A stretch of 64,000 nucleotides of DNA from Psychrobacter sp. DAB_AL43B (GCF_900168255.1 NZ_LT799838.1:744001-808000), one strand, 5' to 3'. Counted from the stretch's first letter, positions 22,824 through 33,772 are shown. Notes: a model not told the origin generated them from the letters alone. Translations and numbers: made by a program.

Positions 22824-23205
22824 TGAGAAGCGTTAAAAAATTGTATTACAATTTTAGCTTCGCAAGATAAATTTCCTTAAAGGGAAATTTATTAAAACTA
22901 GACATTTAAAAAATGTCTATAAGCTTGATTTCTTTATCTATCGAAGTATCAATATCAAAAGAGGCAACAAACTTGTTTTCCCGTTTAGATTATTTGTATC
23001 TCTAAACGTGAGAGCACATTATATATATAATTAAGACAATTACAACCCCGAATTATCAAAAAAGTGAAAATCTTACGTAATAAGTGGTAATTTTTTAAAT
23101 TTAGCTATTATTTAGGTTTTGAGCTACTTGGTTTTGAGCTAATTATTGTCATGATTGATTTTTGGTTTTGAAATTGGTGCTCATAATCTTGTGCTCATAA
23201 TATTT
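22824..23205 (-). other. Region between macB and the tRNA-Lys genes
   Basis: AT-rich and without a gene. It contains the putative tRNA promoter at 23018-23045 and an 8-bp hairpin at 22982-23008 (CGTTTAGA with TCTAAACG). No terminator for macB was identified with confidence. Confidence 0.6.
23018..23045 (-). promoter_or_regulatory. Putative promoter of the tRNA-Lys pair
   Basis: Read leftward: TTGTAA (23045-23040), 16 bases, TATAAT (23023-23018). It points at the two tRNA-Lys genes and has the same 16-base spacing as the rrn promoters. Confidence 0.6.
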
Positions 23206-25203
23206 CTAATCTCTAGATAGGGCTTCTACAGGGTCAAGCTTGGCCGCATTACGGGCCGGTAAAAAGCCGAACACAACACCGATAAGCGTCGAGCAGACAA
23301 AAGCGGCAATAATAGAGGTTGGTGAGTAGATGACTTTAAAGCTATCTCCGCCCACACTGTTAATCAGCTCACCGATGGCAAATGCCATCCCAATACCCAG
23401 TAAACCCCCTAAAATACAGACCAAAACGGCTTCGATAAGGAACTGCTGCATGATATCGCTTTGACGAGCACCGACTGCCATACGTACGCCAATCTCATTG
23501 GTGCGCTCGGTCACTGATACTAGCATGATATTCATAACACCAATACCGCCTACGACTAAAGAGATAATGGCAATGGATGAAATAAGTAAGGTTAGCGCAG
23601 TGGTGGTAGATTCAATGGTCTGACGAATAGAGTCGGAGTTACGTATACGAAAATCATCAGTACCATGGCGGCTTTGCATGAGTTCCGAGATGGCAGATTC
23701 AGCGGCAGAGGATGAGATATTGTTATCAATCAGCGCCACAAAGCTTTCGATATAAGCGCTGCCTATAAGACGTGACATCATGGTGGTATAAGGCATATAT
23801 AAGGTGGGAGAGTCCTGCCCACTACTGAAGCCGCTGTCATTGGGTTCTAATACCCCGATGATGCGCCCCGGCACGCTGCCTATGAGCAAGACTTCACCGA
23901 TGGGATTGGCGTTGTCAGGGAAAAAGGTCTGCTTGGCATTGTCATCAATGATAATGTCTTGGCTACGGCGTAGGACGCTTTGCTCATCGAAGCCTTGTCC
24001 TTGGCTTAGCGTCTCGCCGGTCACGTCGAGATAGTCTTTACCCACACCTCTAACGCTTGCCGCTTCTTGTATATTACGGTAGCGCACATTGGTGTTGGTA
24101 TTGATTTGCGGGCTGACGCTAATGACATAGGGCTGATCAGCGACGGCTTGTGCGTCTTGCGGGGTTAGATTGTCATCGTTATATTGACGTCTAGGATCGC
24201 CATAGGGGTAGCCGTCAGTGACAGTGATGGTGTTAGTACCCAATGAGCTAATATTAGACAGAATTTGCGCTTGTGAGCCTTTACCTAGCCCGACCACTGA
24301 CACCACTGAGGCGATACCAATGATAATACCTAACATGGTCAATAACGTACGCATCTTATGCGCGCGCATGGCGAGTAGCGACATTTTGAACGCTTCAAAT
24401 AGGCGGTCAATAAAACTGCTAAAGGCACTTTTGCGACGTTTGTCTAAAATAGACGCCGGCTGGGCGGCTATTTGTTGATAATCTTCGTTTTTATAGTCCG
24501 CTATAATGTAGCCGTCTTTGATTTCAATCACGCGTTCAGCTTGTTCGGCTAGATTGGGATCATGAGTCACCATTATAATGGTATGACCTTGGGCGTTTAA
24601 CTCTTTTAAGATTTGTACGACATCTTCACCTGACTTACTATCAAGTGCACCTGTCGGCTCATCCGCTAAGATGATATCGCCGCCATTCATCAAAGCCCTT
24701 GCAATAGAGACACGCTGTTGCTGGCCACCCGATAGCTGGCTTGGGCGATTATTAACCTTGTCAGCCAACCCTAAGTCTGACAGCAGTTTTTCAGCGCGCT
24801 CATTGCGCGCTTGACCGTCCATCCCTGCGTAAACTGCAGGCACAGAAACATTGTCACGAGCGTTGATATCACCCAGCAGATGATAGCGCTGAAAAATAAA
24901 GCCAAAATGCTCACGGCGTAGTTTTGCCAGCTCGTCGGCTTCCAAGCGACTAACCGATTGACCAAATACTTGATAGTCGCCTGCAGTCGCTTGATCTAAG
25001 CAGCCTAAGATATTCATCAAGGTTGATTTGCCTGAGCCAGATTGCCCGATAATAGCAACCATTTCACCTTGATGAATGGTTAAGTTGATATCATCTAGCA
25101 CGCGAATAGTTTGCTCGCCTGCCTTGAACTCTTTAATCAGTCCTTTGACTTGCATCAAGGGTATAGCCGTCGCGGTGTTAGAGGTGGGGTCTTGGTTGCT
25201 CAT
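23206..25203 (-). CDS. macB: MacB-type ABC transporter, fused ATPase and permease
   Basis: A 665-residue inner-membrane exporter. The N-terminal ATPase has Walker A GQSGSGKS (53-60), signature LSGGQQQR (near 145) and Walker B IILADEPTG. A membrane helix near 285 leads to the large periplasmic domain, and the last 130 residues have three more helices with the FtsX motif VVGGIGVMNIMLVSVTERTNEIGVRMAVGA. With MacA and an outer-membrane TolC it drives mechanotransmission-type export of macrolides, enterotoxin-like peptides or porphyrin-type compounds. No tolC is in the window. macA lies 110 bases upstream on the same strand. Confidence 0.95.
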   Translation of the reverse strand: MSNQDPTSNTATAIPLMQVKGLIKEFKAGEQTIRVLDDINLTIHQGEMVAIIGQSGSGKSTLMNILGCLDQATAGDYQVFGQSVSRLEADELAKLRREHFGFIFQRYHLLGDINARDNVSVPAVYAGMDGQARNERAEKLLSDLGLADKVNNRPSQLSGGQQQRVSIARALMNGGDIILADEPTGALDSKSGEDVVQILKELNAQGHTIIMVTHDPNLAEQAERVIEIKDGYIIADYKNEDYQQIAAQPASILDKRRKSAFSSFIDRLFEAFKMSLLAMRAHKMRTLLTMLGIIIGIASVVSVVGLGKGSQAQILSNISSLGTNTITVTDGYPYGDPRRQYNDDNLTPQDAQAVADQPYVISVSPQINTNTNVRYRNIQEAASVRGVGKDYLDVTGETLSQGQGFDEQSVLRRSQDIIIDDNAKQTFFPDNANPIGEVLLIGSVPGRIIGVLEPNDSGFSSGQDSPTLYMPYTTMMSRLIGSAYIESFVALIDNNISSSAAESAISELMQSRHGTDDFRIRNSDSIRQTIESTTTALTLLISSIAIISLVVGGIGVMNIMLVSVTERTNEIGVRMAVGARQSDIMQQFLIEAVLVCILGGLLGIGMAFAIGELINSVGGDSFKVIYSPTSIIAAFVCSTLIGVVFGFLPARNAAKLDPVEALSRD

Positions 25204-25313
25204 CTGCCATGCTGCCTATATCAATCAATATCAACGTTCATCGTCCGCTAGTGAACGCTCGAGGTGTTGCGCCTGATCCTCATCACAGCCCTAATTATGA
25301 TTAGGGTTTAACG

Positions 25314-26678
25314 CTAAAACGGTCTGCGACCTCTACCGCCTTTTGCACCTTTCTCAGGTCCTTCTTCGCTTAATATAACTTCATCGCCTACCTTAAGACC
25401 ACTCAATATCTCAGCATTGACACGGTTATTGATACCTACTTTTACCGTTTGTTCAACGACTTCGCCATCGGCTTTGAGCACGCGGACATTGGCCATGGTT
25501 GTACCCGGATCACTGTCAGGCTTAGTCGCAGTGGTAGACTCTGTTTTAGCGTTTCTAGCTTTTTTAGAGTTAGCGGCAGGTTGTAAGGCAGCAGAGGGGA
25601 TAAGTAAAGCGTCTTTTGCTTGATTAATAACGATATAAACTTGTGCTGTCATATCAATACGGAAGCGGCGTTCGGTATTCGGCACTTCGATATAACCGAC
25701 GTAGTAGATAGCAGCATCGGTAGAGCTGGTATCGCTAATTTTTTCAGGAGCCGGTTCAATGGCTTTAAGAGTCGCATCATATTTTTGGTCGGGATTACCG
25801 ATGATATTAAAATAGACTGGCAGCCCTGCTTTAACGTTAATGACGTCGGCTTCAGAGATTTGTGCATTGATTCGTACGGTTGATAAATCGGCTAATGTCA
25901 CAATGGTCGGGGCCGTTTGATTGGCGTTCACCGTCGTCCCTTGCTCAGTCGTTACCGATACGACTGTCCCTGACATTGGCGCACGAATGGTGGTGTAGCT
26001 CAAATCTTCTTGAGCGGTGCTGACGTTGGTTTGAGATTTACGTAATGCTGCCTGTTGGCTATTAATATTCGCCTCGGTGGTTGCAATCGCTGCTTTGGCA
26101 GTCTCAATGGCGGCGCGTGCATTAGCCACGGCTGCTTTAGCCGTTTCAACACGAGTGCCTTGCGTATCGTATTCTTGTTGAGAGATAGCATCGATGGCGA
26201 CCAATGATTGCAGGCGGGTAAAGTCTGATTGTGCTTGTCTTAATTCAGACTGACGGCTATTAAGATCAGCTTGTGCGCCTTTTAAACCCGCTTGACGACT
26301 TAAAGATTCTGCTTGTGCACTTTGCAGCGCGGCTTCACTTTGTTCAAGGCTCGCTTGCTCATTACTTAGATTATTCTTTTGAGTAACTTGATCAATCTGC
26401 GCAATTAAATCGCCTTTTTTTACCTCATCGCCGACTTCGACGAATAGCCGCGTCACTTCACCAGATACCTGCGCGCCAACATCTACCGTATTTAGCGCTT
26501 TGACTTTTCCAGAGGCCATGACGTTATTTTCAATATCGCCAATCTCAGCTGTCGCGGTTAGATAGTTAGGTGTAGCTTCTTTTGGTTTTAAGGTTTTATA
26601 GGCTAAAGCCGCTAAGGCGACGATAATTAAGGCAATAATGCCCCATTTAATAGCAGACTTTTTGCTCATTTTGCGCAT
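25314..26678 (-). CDS. macA: MacA-type periplasmic adaptor subunit
   Basis: A 454-residue membrane-fusion protein. Residues 10-30 form the membrane anchor; a biotinyl-lipoyl-like segment follows (GDIENNVMASGKVKALNTVDVGAQVSGEV, read in parts, 46-75). A long alpha-helical hairpin of about 120 residues rich in A, Q and S follows, then a beta-barrel (YTTIRAPMSGTVVSVTTEQGTTV) and a C-terminal domain ending KGGRGRRPF. It bridges MacB and TolC. A (TAAG)6 repeat lies 220 bases upstream of the start. An in-frame ATG three codons later is an alternative start. Confidence 0.93.
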   Translation of the reverse strand: MRKMSKKSAIKWGIIALIIVALAALAYKTLKPKEATPNYLTATAEIGDIENNVMASGKVKALNTVDVGAQVSGEVTRLFVEVGDEVKKGDLIAQIDQVTQKNNLSNEQASLEQSEAALQSAQAESLSRQAGLKGAQADLNSRQSELRQAQSDFTRLQSLVAIDAISQQEYDTQGTRVETAKAAVANARAAIETAKAAIATTEANINSQQAALRKSQTNVSTAQEDLSYTTIRAPMSGTVVSVTTEQGTTVNANQTAPTIVTLADLSTVRINAQISEADVINVKAGLPVYFNIIGNPDQKYDATLKAIEPAPEKISDTSSTDAAIYYVGYIEVPNTERRFRIDMTAQVYIVINQAKDALLIPSAALQPAANSKKARNAKTESTTATKPDSDPGTTMANVRVLKADGEVVEQTVKVGINNRVNAEILSGLKVGDEVILSEEGPEKGAKGGRGRRPF

Positions 26679-26900
26679 GACAACAATCCAATCACAATTA
26701 AATCAAGTGTAGCTATAGTAAAGACTTCATATCTAAAAAGGAATGGTAATTAGTTTGCGAAAGGTTAAGAAGAGATATTGAGGCGGATTTTAAAGAAGAG
26801 GTTTGGATTTGTGAATAGGATTAATGAGTAAAAGAAGCAGGTTAAACAATAATATCATTCAAAATATCATTCAAAATATGATTTATGGTTGATTGATAAA

Positions 26901-26924
26901 TAAGTAAGTAAGTAAGTAAGTAAG
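26901..26924. repeat. (TAAG)6 tetranucleotide repeat
   Basis: Six perfect TAAG units stand between the holA stop and the macA start, about 220 bases before macA. Short direct repeats (ATCATTCAAAAT twice, near 26855-26880) are beside it. Such tracts can change length by slippage. Confidence 0.85.
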
Positions 26925-26939
26925 GAGCAACAACTTTGC

Positions 26940-28010
26940 TTATTTAGTAGGGAATAAACGCTTGCCTGATAGCTCTAACGCTGCTTGTAGTAACAACTCC
27001 CATGCTGGTTGACGCACGAGACCTTTGATTGCTTGGTCACAGCGATAAAGTAGTGCAGGCCAAGAGACCGTTTGCGCTTTTGACTGACGACGACAGGCTT
27101 GTTGGTATAAGCCTTGTTTGCTACGCCAAATACCAAGAGCTTGCGGGTCTTGCCCATCCATCAATTGCATAATCTGCCGCATGTCTTTACTAATTGACCA
27201 TAAAACCAACGTGGTTGGTTCATCAGTGGCTTTGAGCTGAAAAATAATTTTTGCCACTTGTGCGCTGTTACCTGCAAGCATCGCATCAGATAAATCGAAC
27301 ACGCTAAATTGGGCATCGCTGACCAATGCGGCTTGTAAATCTTTGATATCCAATGCGACGTTTGCTGTATTTGTCACAGCATTGCTGCTTTCTTGATTAG
27401 TACTATTTGCCATTAGCTGCGGGGCAAACAAGTAGGATAACCGCCATAAGGTTTGATAGGCGCTTAGCAAATGATGTTCAGTATGTGACATGAGAAGCTG
27501 CCAAGCGTCTTGAGACAGCTTTAAGCCAAACTGCTGGGCTTGTATCTGTAATAGCTGCTGGCGCTGTTGTTCATTATATAAATTGCAGTCAATGACATGA
27601 CCATATTGAGAAAATGGCGCAAACCATTTACTGCTTTGGGCACGTTTGTCTTGTTTGGGCGTTAACCATAATAGGCTATGACTATGGGCACCAGTTTGAG
27701 CATCCTGTGCAAAGCGTTCTAACTCTGTAATGACCGCTTTATCAGGCTTATGATTGCCCGTCACAATCAGTGCGCTGGCATCATCGAATAAAGACTGGCT
27801 ACCAAGCTCTGATAGTACCTCTTGCCAGCTCTTAACCGATACCAGCTCTATGCGCTTGATGGCGTAGTTCTGCGTGCGCCAATGCGGTCGCAAGGCGTCA
27901 ATCAACCATTGACTCAGTAACGGCTCATCGCCATGCGCCAACCACAAGCCCGCTACTGCAACTGAGGGTTGTAGTAGTTTTGGATAGGCTTTTATAAAGG
28001 TATCTTGCAT
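26940..28010 (-). CDS. holA: DNA polymerase III subunit delta
   Basis: The delta subunit of the clamp loader, which opens the beta sliding clamp for replication. The 356-residue protein has the expected three-domain shape: an AAA-like domain starting VAGLWLAHGDEPLLSQ without a functional Walker A, LIVTGNHKP and LLWLTPKQDKRAQSSKW in the second half of that domain, then a helical C-terminal collar (FDLSDAMLAGNSAQVAKIIFQL, LVLWSISKDMRQIMQL). Gene order leuS-lptE-holA is conserved in gamma-proteobacteria. The gap to lptE is about 70 bases, so cotranscription is likely. Confidence 0.95.
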   Translation of the reverse strand: MQDTFIKAYPKLLQPSVAVAGLWLAHGDEPLLSQWLIDALRPHWRTQNYAIKRIELVSVKSWQEVLSELGSQSLFDDASALIVTGNHKPDKAVITELERFAQDAQTGAHSHSLLWLTPKQDKRAQSSKWFAPFSQYGHVIDCNLYNEQQRQQLLQIQAQQFGLKLSQDAWQLLMSHTEHHLLSAYQTLWRLSYLFAPQLMANSTNQESSNAVTNTANVALDIKDLQAALVSDAQFSVFDLSDAMLAGNSAQVAKIIFQLKATDEPTTLVLWSISKDMRQIMQLMDGQDPQALGIWRSKQGLYQQACRRQSKAQTVSWPALLYRCDQAIKGLVRQPAWELLLQAALELSGKRLFPTK

Positions 28011-28082
28011 AGATATATGAGAACACAGGGTTATGGATGTGGATTTAAAAGTGTGATTCTAAGAATACTAATCGGCTAAAAA

Positions 28083-28742
28083 CTAAGGTTTTGGTACGAT
28101 AATGGCATTAGATGCTGAGCCTTTGCTGATTTGAGCGGAGGTATTGGCGCTGGCAGGTGTCACCTTAGGCAGCGCAATAGCGACATATTGATCGGTAATG
28201 CGGCGCGCTAAACTGTCATAGAGCCAGTCACGAATTTGATCACCTTGCTGGTCATCAGTACTCACCGACGCTTCGTTATACTGATAGCTACGCTCAACTT
28301 GGATAGGATTAGTAAGCGTCACAGGTTTGCCATTTTCAATACTTTGATAGCTGACATCAGCTGACAATACCAAGCGGATTTCTGTTAATACACCGACCAA
28401 TTCATAACGTTTAAAACGTATATTGTTGACGGTAATAGCAGCGATGGTTTCAGCGCCTGCTCGTTGGTTATTATTGGCAACGTCAGCCAAGGTCATGTTA
28501 GTAATCACATCGACACCTAGTGCTTCTAGGCGCCTTGTGAGCGGTAATTTAAGCGGGAATGAGGTGCGATTGTCTTCGACAATCACTGCTGTTTTGGCAA
28601 CATCAAACAGCATTGACTCGCCATAACCACGTAGCTGAAAGCCGCAACCACTGAGTCCTGCCGTCGCACCAAGTACCGCAAACATTGGCAAAGCCGCGAG
28701 TAGTGCCGTCGCTAGTTTTTGTCTACTCGACTTATTGGGCAT
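28083..28742 (-). CDS. lptE: LPS-assembly lipoprotein LptE
   Basis: LptE plugs the LptD barrel and helps insert lipopolysaccharide in the outer membrane. With the start at 28742 the signal peptide is about 31 residues and ends in lipobox LSGC, followed by the family-typical GFQLRGYG. The rest is a short alpha/beta fold (TRRLEALGVDVI, ELVGVLTEIRLVLSADVSYQ). The frame is open to 28850; an ATG at 28802 has a good AAGGA site 8 bases before it but would put 20 extra residues before the signal peptide. It follows leuS closely. Confidence 0.88.
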   Translation of the reverse strand: MPNKSSRQKLATALLAALPMFAVLGATAGLSGCGFQLRGYGESMLFDVAKTAVIVEDNRTSFPLKLPLTRRLEALGVDVITNMTLADVANNNQRAGAETIAAITVNNIRFKRYELVGVLTEIRLVLSADVSYQSIENGKPVTLTNPIQVERSYQYNEASVSTDDQQGDQIRDWLYDSLARRITDQYVAIALPKVTPASANTSAQISKGSASNAIIVPKP

Positions 28743-28855
28743 GCGGTTTTGTCCCTTTAATTGTGTTTGATGTGACTGCATAGCTGGGTGTTTATACGAC
28801 ATAGTCGCTATCCTTATTTTAATAATAAGACCTAAAGCATGACGTTCCAATAGGT

Positions 28856-31567
28856 CTAGCCTGCAACCACAATATTAACCAGTTTATTGGGTACGACGAT
28901 TTCTTTTTTAATCTCACCAGTAAGAAACTTTGCCACCCCTTCAAGCGCGCGTGCCTGTGCTTTTATCTGTTCAGGGTCACTATTTGGCGCTACATCCATC
29001 TTACCGCGCATTTTACCGTTGACCTGAATCACCATGGTAACCATGTCTTGTATCAGAGCGCTTTCATCGACCGTTGGGTAGTTTAGCGTCACGGTATCAA
29101 GACCTAATTGCTCAAGTAAGTGCTCACCAATGTGCGGCGCATACACCGATAGCATAATCAATAAATCAATCAGTGCTTCATGCTGTACTTGCAGATCTTG
29201 CTCGCTACTGGCTTTAAAGTTACTTAGCTCGTTGGCAAGCTCCATTAGACTGGATACGGGCGTATTCAGTGCCAAACGCTTACCTAAATCACTGTCAATC
29301 TTGCCGATGGTCTCATGAGTTTTACGACGTAATGCTTTTGCTTCTTTGCTTAAACCGTCAGTATTCAAGGAGTCATTATTTAGCGTACTATTATTCAGCG
29401 TATCAAGGCTTAAGTTAGCAGCAGCTAACGCTTGGATATGCTCAGTCGCAACGCGCCAAACTTTTTTAACAAAATTATAAGGGCCTTTTAACGCGTCATC
29501 CGACCATTCAAGGGTTTGGTCAGCAGGCGCCGTAAACAAAGTATATAGACGAACCGTATCAGCACCATATTTATCAATGGTTATTTGTGGATCAACACCG
29601 TTATTTTTTGACTTAGACATTTTTTCGATTTTACCAATCGTTACTGGCTGTCCGTCTGATTTTAAAATGGCTTTAATCGGTTGACCGCGCTCGTCATAAT
29701 CAATATCGACATCTTCGGTAAAGTAATAAGTGGTGCTGCCATCGCTATTGACGCGGTAGAATGTACCGGCAAGTACCATACCTTGAGTCATTAAATTCTT
29801 AAAAGGTTCATCGCCTGATACTAAGTTTTCATCACGCATGAGCTTATGGAAGAAGCGCGCATAAAGTAGATGCATGACCGCATGCTCAACACCGCCGATA
29901 TATTGATCGACAGGCAGCCATTTATTTGCAGCAGATTTATTGACCATGTTAGTCGTATCATGCGGACTGGCAAAGCGCGCATAGTACCAGCTTGACTCTA
30001 CAAAGGTATCAAAGGTATCGGTTTCGCGCTCAGCAGGATTGCCGCATTTAGGACAAGTAGTGTTCACAAACTCTGGGATGTTTTTAAGCGGATTACCACG
30101 ACCGTCAGGAACGACGTCAGTCGGTAGAATAACGGGTAAATCTTTCTCGTCAACAGGCACGGTGCCGCAATGCTCACAGTTGACCATTGGGATCGGGCAG
30201 CCCCAATAGCGCTGGCGTGAGACGCCCCAATCACGTAGACGATATTGGATTTTTTTCTTAGCAAGCTGTTGTGGTTCAAGCTTAACTAGCATCGCTGCAA
30301 ACGCTTGCTCAAAATCTAGCCCGTCAAATTCACCTGAATTAACCAAGATATTGCGCTCAGTGTAAGCACGATTGTCGTCATCTTCTACATCATCGAAATA
30401 GCCAGCAGGAATATCAATCACTTGCTTAATCGGAAGCTCGTATTTAGTGGCAAACTCATAATCACGCTCATCATGCGCTGGTACTGCCATTACTGCGCCA
30501 GAGCCATAGCTCATCAATACATAGTTGGCAACCCAAACTGGCACTTCTTCGCCAGTCAATGGATGAGTAACGGTAAGACCGGTATCCATACCAATTTTTT
30601 CAGCTTTAGCCAAATCTGCTTCAGCGACCGAACCTTTTTTGCACAGCGCGCAGAATTGAGCAATCGCTTCATCATGCTCAGAAGCATATTGCGCTAAAGG
30701 ATGCTCGGCAGCAACCGCCACATAAGTGACGCCCATTAAAGTATCAGGACGAGTGGTAAACACATCTAAAGTATTGCTTTCGCCTGCAAGCTCATAAGGG
30801 AAATGCACTTCCATACCGGCACTACGACCAATCCAGTTGCGCTGCATGGTAATGACTTCAGATGGCCAGTGACCTTCTAGTTGATCCAAATCATCCAATA
30901 GCTCATCGGCATAATCGGTAATATTGAAATAATACATTGGAATATCACGTTTTTCGACGGCAGCACCACTACGCCAGCCCTTACCATCGATAACTTGCTC
31001 ATTGGCTAAAACGGTATTATCGACTGGATCCCAGTTGACGGTCGCAAGCTTTTTATAAACCAAGCCTTTTTTATACAACTGCAAAAATAACCATTGTTCC
31101 CACTGATAATACTCAGGGCTACAAGTGGCAAATTCACGTGACCAGTCGATAGACAAACCAAGCAATTTCAGCTGCGCGCGCATGCTATCAATATTTTCAA
31201 ACGTCCATTTTGCCGGTGGTGTCTGATTAGCAATTGCCGCATTTTCTGCTGGCAAGCCAAAGCCGTCCCAGCCCATTGGCTGCATGACTTCATAGCCTTT
31301 AAGACGGTAATAACGGCTCAGCACGTCAGAAATCGTATAGTTACGCACGTGACCCATATGCAGCTTACCGCTTGGGTAAGGGAACATTGACAGCATATAG
31401 CGACTTGGCTTATCGCTTGGCTCATTGCTGACTTCAAAACGCTTGTCTGTTGCCCATTTGGCTTGCTGCTGCGCTTCGATAAGTTGTGGCTGATATTGGG
31501 CATTATCGATAGAAGTATTATTAGTAGGGTTAGTATTAGCAGTTTCTGCTGTCACGGCGTTGCTCAT
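28856..31567 (-). CDS. leuS: Leucyl-tRNA synthetase
   Basis: A class I aminoacyl-tRNA synthetase charging tRNA-Leu. With the start at 31567 it has 903 residues. The HIGH motif appears as HMGH (about 70-73) after FPYPSGKL, and the KMSKS motif as EKMSKSKNNG. The editing domain (TTRPDTLMGVTYVAVAAEHPLA) and the zinc-ribbon-like CEHCG and CPKCG pairs before the WYYARF segment are present. The frame extends to 31627, but that region has no ribosome-binding site and is not conserved. An additional low-complexity stretch (SLDTLNNSTLNNDSLNTDGL) occurs near the C-terminal helical domain. Confidence 0.97.
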   Translation of the reverse strand: MSNAVTAETANTNPTNNTSIDNAQYQPQLIEAQQQAKWATDKRFEVSNEPSDKPSRYMLSMFPYPSGKLHMGHVRNYTISDVLSRYYRLKGYEVMQPMGWDGFGLPAENAAIANQTPPAKWTFENIDSMRAQLKLLGLSIDWSREFATCSPEYYQWEQWLFLQLYKKGLVYKKLATVNWDPVDNTVLANEQVIDGKGWRSGAAVEKRDIPMYYFNITDYADELLDDLDQLEGHWPSEVITMQRNWIGRSAGMEVHFPYELAGESNTLDVFTTRPDTLMGVTYVAVAAEHPLAQYASEHDEAIAQFCALCKKGSVAEADLAKAEKIGMDTGLTVTHPLTGEEVPVWVANYVLMSYGSGAVMAVPAHDERDYEFATKYELPIKQVIDIPAGYFDDVEDDDNRAYTERNILVNSGEFDGLDFEQAFAAMLVKLEPQQLAKKKIQYRLRDWGVSRQRYWGCPIPMVNCEHCGTVPVDEKDLPVILPTDVVPDGRGNPLKNIPEFVNTTCPKCGNPAERETDTFDTFVESSWYYARFASPHDTTNMVNKSAANKWLPVDQYIGGVEHAVMHLLYARFFHKLMRDENLVSGDEPFKNLMTQGMVLAGTFYRVNSDGSTTYYFTEDVDIDYDERGQPIKAILKSDGQPVTIGKIEKMSKSKNNGVDPQITIDKYGADTVRLYTLFTAPADQTLEWSDDALKGPYNFVKKVWRVATEHIQALAAANLSLDTLNNSTLNNDSLNTDGLSKEAKALRRKTHETIGKIDSDLGKRLALNTPVSSLMELANELSNFKASSEQDLQVQHEALIDLLIMLSVYAPHIGEHLLEQLGLDTVTLNYPTVDESALIQDMVTMVIQVNGKMRGKMDVAPNSDPEQIKAQARALEGVAKFLTGEIKKEIVVPNKLVNIVVAG

Positions 31568-31786
31568 AGTTGGCTCGGAATCGGTTATTACAGATAAATG
31601 GGGTGAAATTTTATAATGCCATAGCATAGCGTAATTTGACGAAAATTGCGACGATATGATGCCGCCTTTACTCGATAGCTTTGCTGCTTTAAAAGTAATT
31701 CAAACCGTCATTTAATTTTGCTTCTCGCCAGTCTTAAGGGTTATTTAGGTATAATAAAGAATAACGATAATTGACTTGGAGTTCAT

Positions 31787-32164
31787 ATGACCATCACTAT
31801 TTACGGAATCAAATCATGTAGCACGATGAAAAAAGCCTTTACAAAACTTGATGAGCTTGGCGTCAGCTATGATTTTCATGATTATAAAAAGCAGGGCATA
31901 GATAAAGAGAGCGTAGAGCGCTGGGTAAACGAGCTAGGTATCGATAAGGTGCTAAATAAGCGCGGCACAACATGGCGTAAGCTGACCGATGAGCAGAAGC
32001 AAGCGGCAGATAGCGATGTGGATAAAGCAATTGATTTGCTGGTCGAAAACACCAGTATGATTAAGCGTCCGATAGTAGAAGGCAAGATAGCAGATAAGAA
32101 CCAGGGTCAGGACATACTGTTATGTGGCTACAATGAGGTTGAATTTGATACAAAGCTTGAATAG
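31787..32164 (+). CDS. ArsC/Spx-type thioredoxin-fold protein (YffB-like)
   Basis: A 125-residue protein of the arsenate reductase-like family. GIKSCSTMKKAF places C11 at the start of the first helix, as in ArsC. The KVLNKRGTTWRKL and SMIKRPIVEGK segments, the latter with the conserved R-P, are family marks. Members called YffB resemble ArsC but lack arsenate reduction in known cases and may use glutathione. No ars operon genes are nearby, so an arsenic role is not supported. TTGGAG is a good ribosome-binding site. Confidence 0.85.
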   Translation: MTITIYGIKSCSTMKKAFTKLDELGVSYDFHDYKKQGIDKESVERWVNELGIDKVLNKRGTTWRKLTDEQKQAADSDVDKAIDLLVENTSMIKRPIVEGKIADKNQGQDILLCGYNEVEFDTKLE

Positions 32165-32254
32165 ATAAGCTGCCCATTTCGTTTATGATAATTATAAGGC
32201 AGTAATTAAAAGGAAGTTTACGGTTTTATTATAATCACGGACGAGGATAAGACT

Positions 32255-32614
32255 ATGAAAAAGTTATTGTTAATGGCAACACTTGCTGTAGCACCTTTGA
32301 TGGTTACAAGCGTACAAGCCGCAGATACGTCAACTAAGATAACCTTTGCTAAAGACAGCTACTGTGGTAGTTTTACCGGCAATATTCAGAATGGTAAAGT
32401 ATTTCGTTTATGGCTCATGCCAGATCAAAATTTAGTTATTCGTAACGTCGGTGACGATCAAATCAATGTCGCTTATGTATCAGGACCTAGTGGGCGCTTA
32501 AGCGGTGATCGTTATGAGAATGAAACGTCTTATATTACCCAGCGCAAAGGTAATCATCATATGAAAGTTTATGGTAACAGTAGCCATAGCTCTGTTGAGT
32601 TCTGCGCTTATTAA
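32255..32614 (+). CDS. Small exported protein of unknown function
   Basis: A 119-residue product with a clear Sec signal peptide (MKKLLLMATLAVAPLM, cleavage after SVQA at about residue 22). The mature protein of 97 residues has two cysteines, C37 and C117, likely joined in a disulfide that ties the ends together, and is rich in aromatic, N and S residues typical of a small beta-barrel. RLWLMPDQNLVIRNVGDD and YVSGPSGRLSGD are the most distinctive stretches. Family unknown. GACGAGGATAAG precedes the ATG, and a terminator follows. Confidence 0.75.
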   Translation: MKKLLLMATLAVAPLMVTSVQAADTSTKITFAKDSYCGSFTGNIQNGKVFRLWLMPDQNLVIRNVGDDQINVAYVSGPSGRLSGDRYENETSYITQRKGNHHMKVYGNSSHSSVEFCAY

Positions 32615-32646
32615 ATGGTTTTAGGTTTAGCGCTTATAGAAAATTA

Positions 32647-32691
32647 AAAAAGCCCAAGCTTGGATGTTAAATGCCAAGTTTGGGCTTTTTT
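32647..32691 (+). terminator. Terminator after the small exported protein
   Basis: A 17-bp stem (AAAAAGCCCAAGCTTGG with CCAAGTTTGGGCTTTTT, one mismatch) followed by T. A and T runs on both sides also allow leftward use. Confidence 0.88.
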
Positions 32692-32705
32692 ATGCTAATG
32701 ATGAC

Positions 32706-32844
32706 TATAGTAGATTCACTTTAAAATCGATGCAGTGCAACTGGAAGGAATTTTTCGTAGCCTCTGTGATAGCAGCAAGCAAGGAAAATTTATAACAGTT
32801 GCACATAGCTACTAATGTATCAGTTTTATCTTGAACTGACTATA
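32706..32844 (+). repeat. MITE-like repeat, copy 2
   Basis: A 139-bp element with left end TATAGTAGATTCACTTTAAA and right-end complement TATAGTCAGTTCAAGATAAA. The interior shares TTTTTCG(A/T)AGCCTCTG and AGCAAGC(A/G)AGGAAAATTTAT with copy 1 in the same orientation. It lies 8 bases past the argB stop. Confidence 0.7.
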
Positions 32845-32851
32845 TAGCCTA

Positions 32852-33772
<921 letters not shown>

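Noticed and set aside
23804-25883. Plus-strand open frames opposite macB and macA (24218-24478, 25076-25276, 25620-25883).
   Set aside because: They are shadows of strongly supported genes on the other strand, with no ribosome-binding site or family features.
31787-32164. ArsC-like gene considered as part of an arsenic resistance operon.
   Set aside because: No arsB, arsR or acr3 is nearby, and the sequence is YffB-like rather than a true arsenate reductase.
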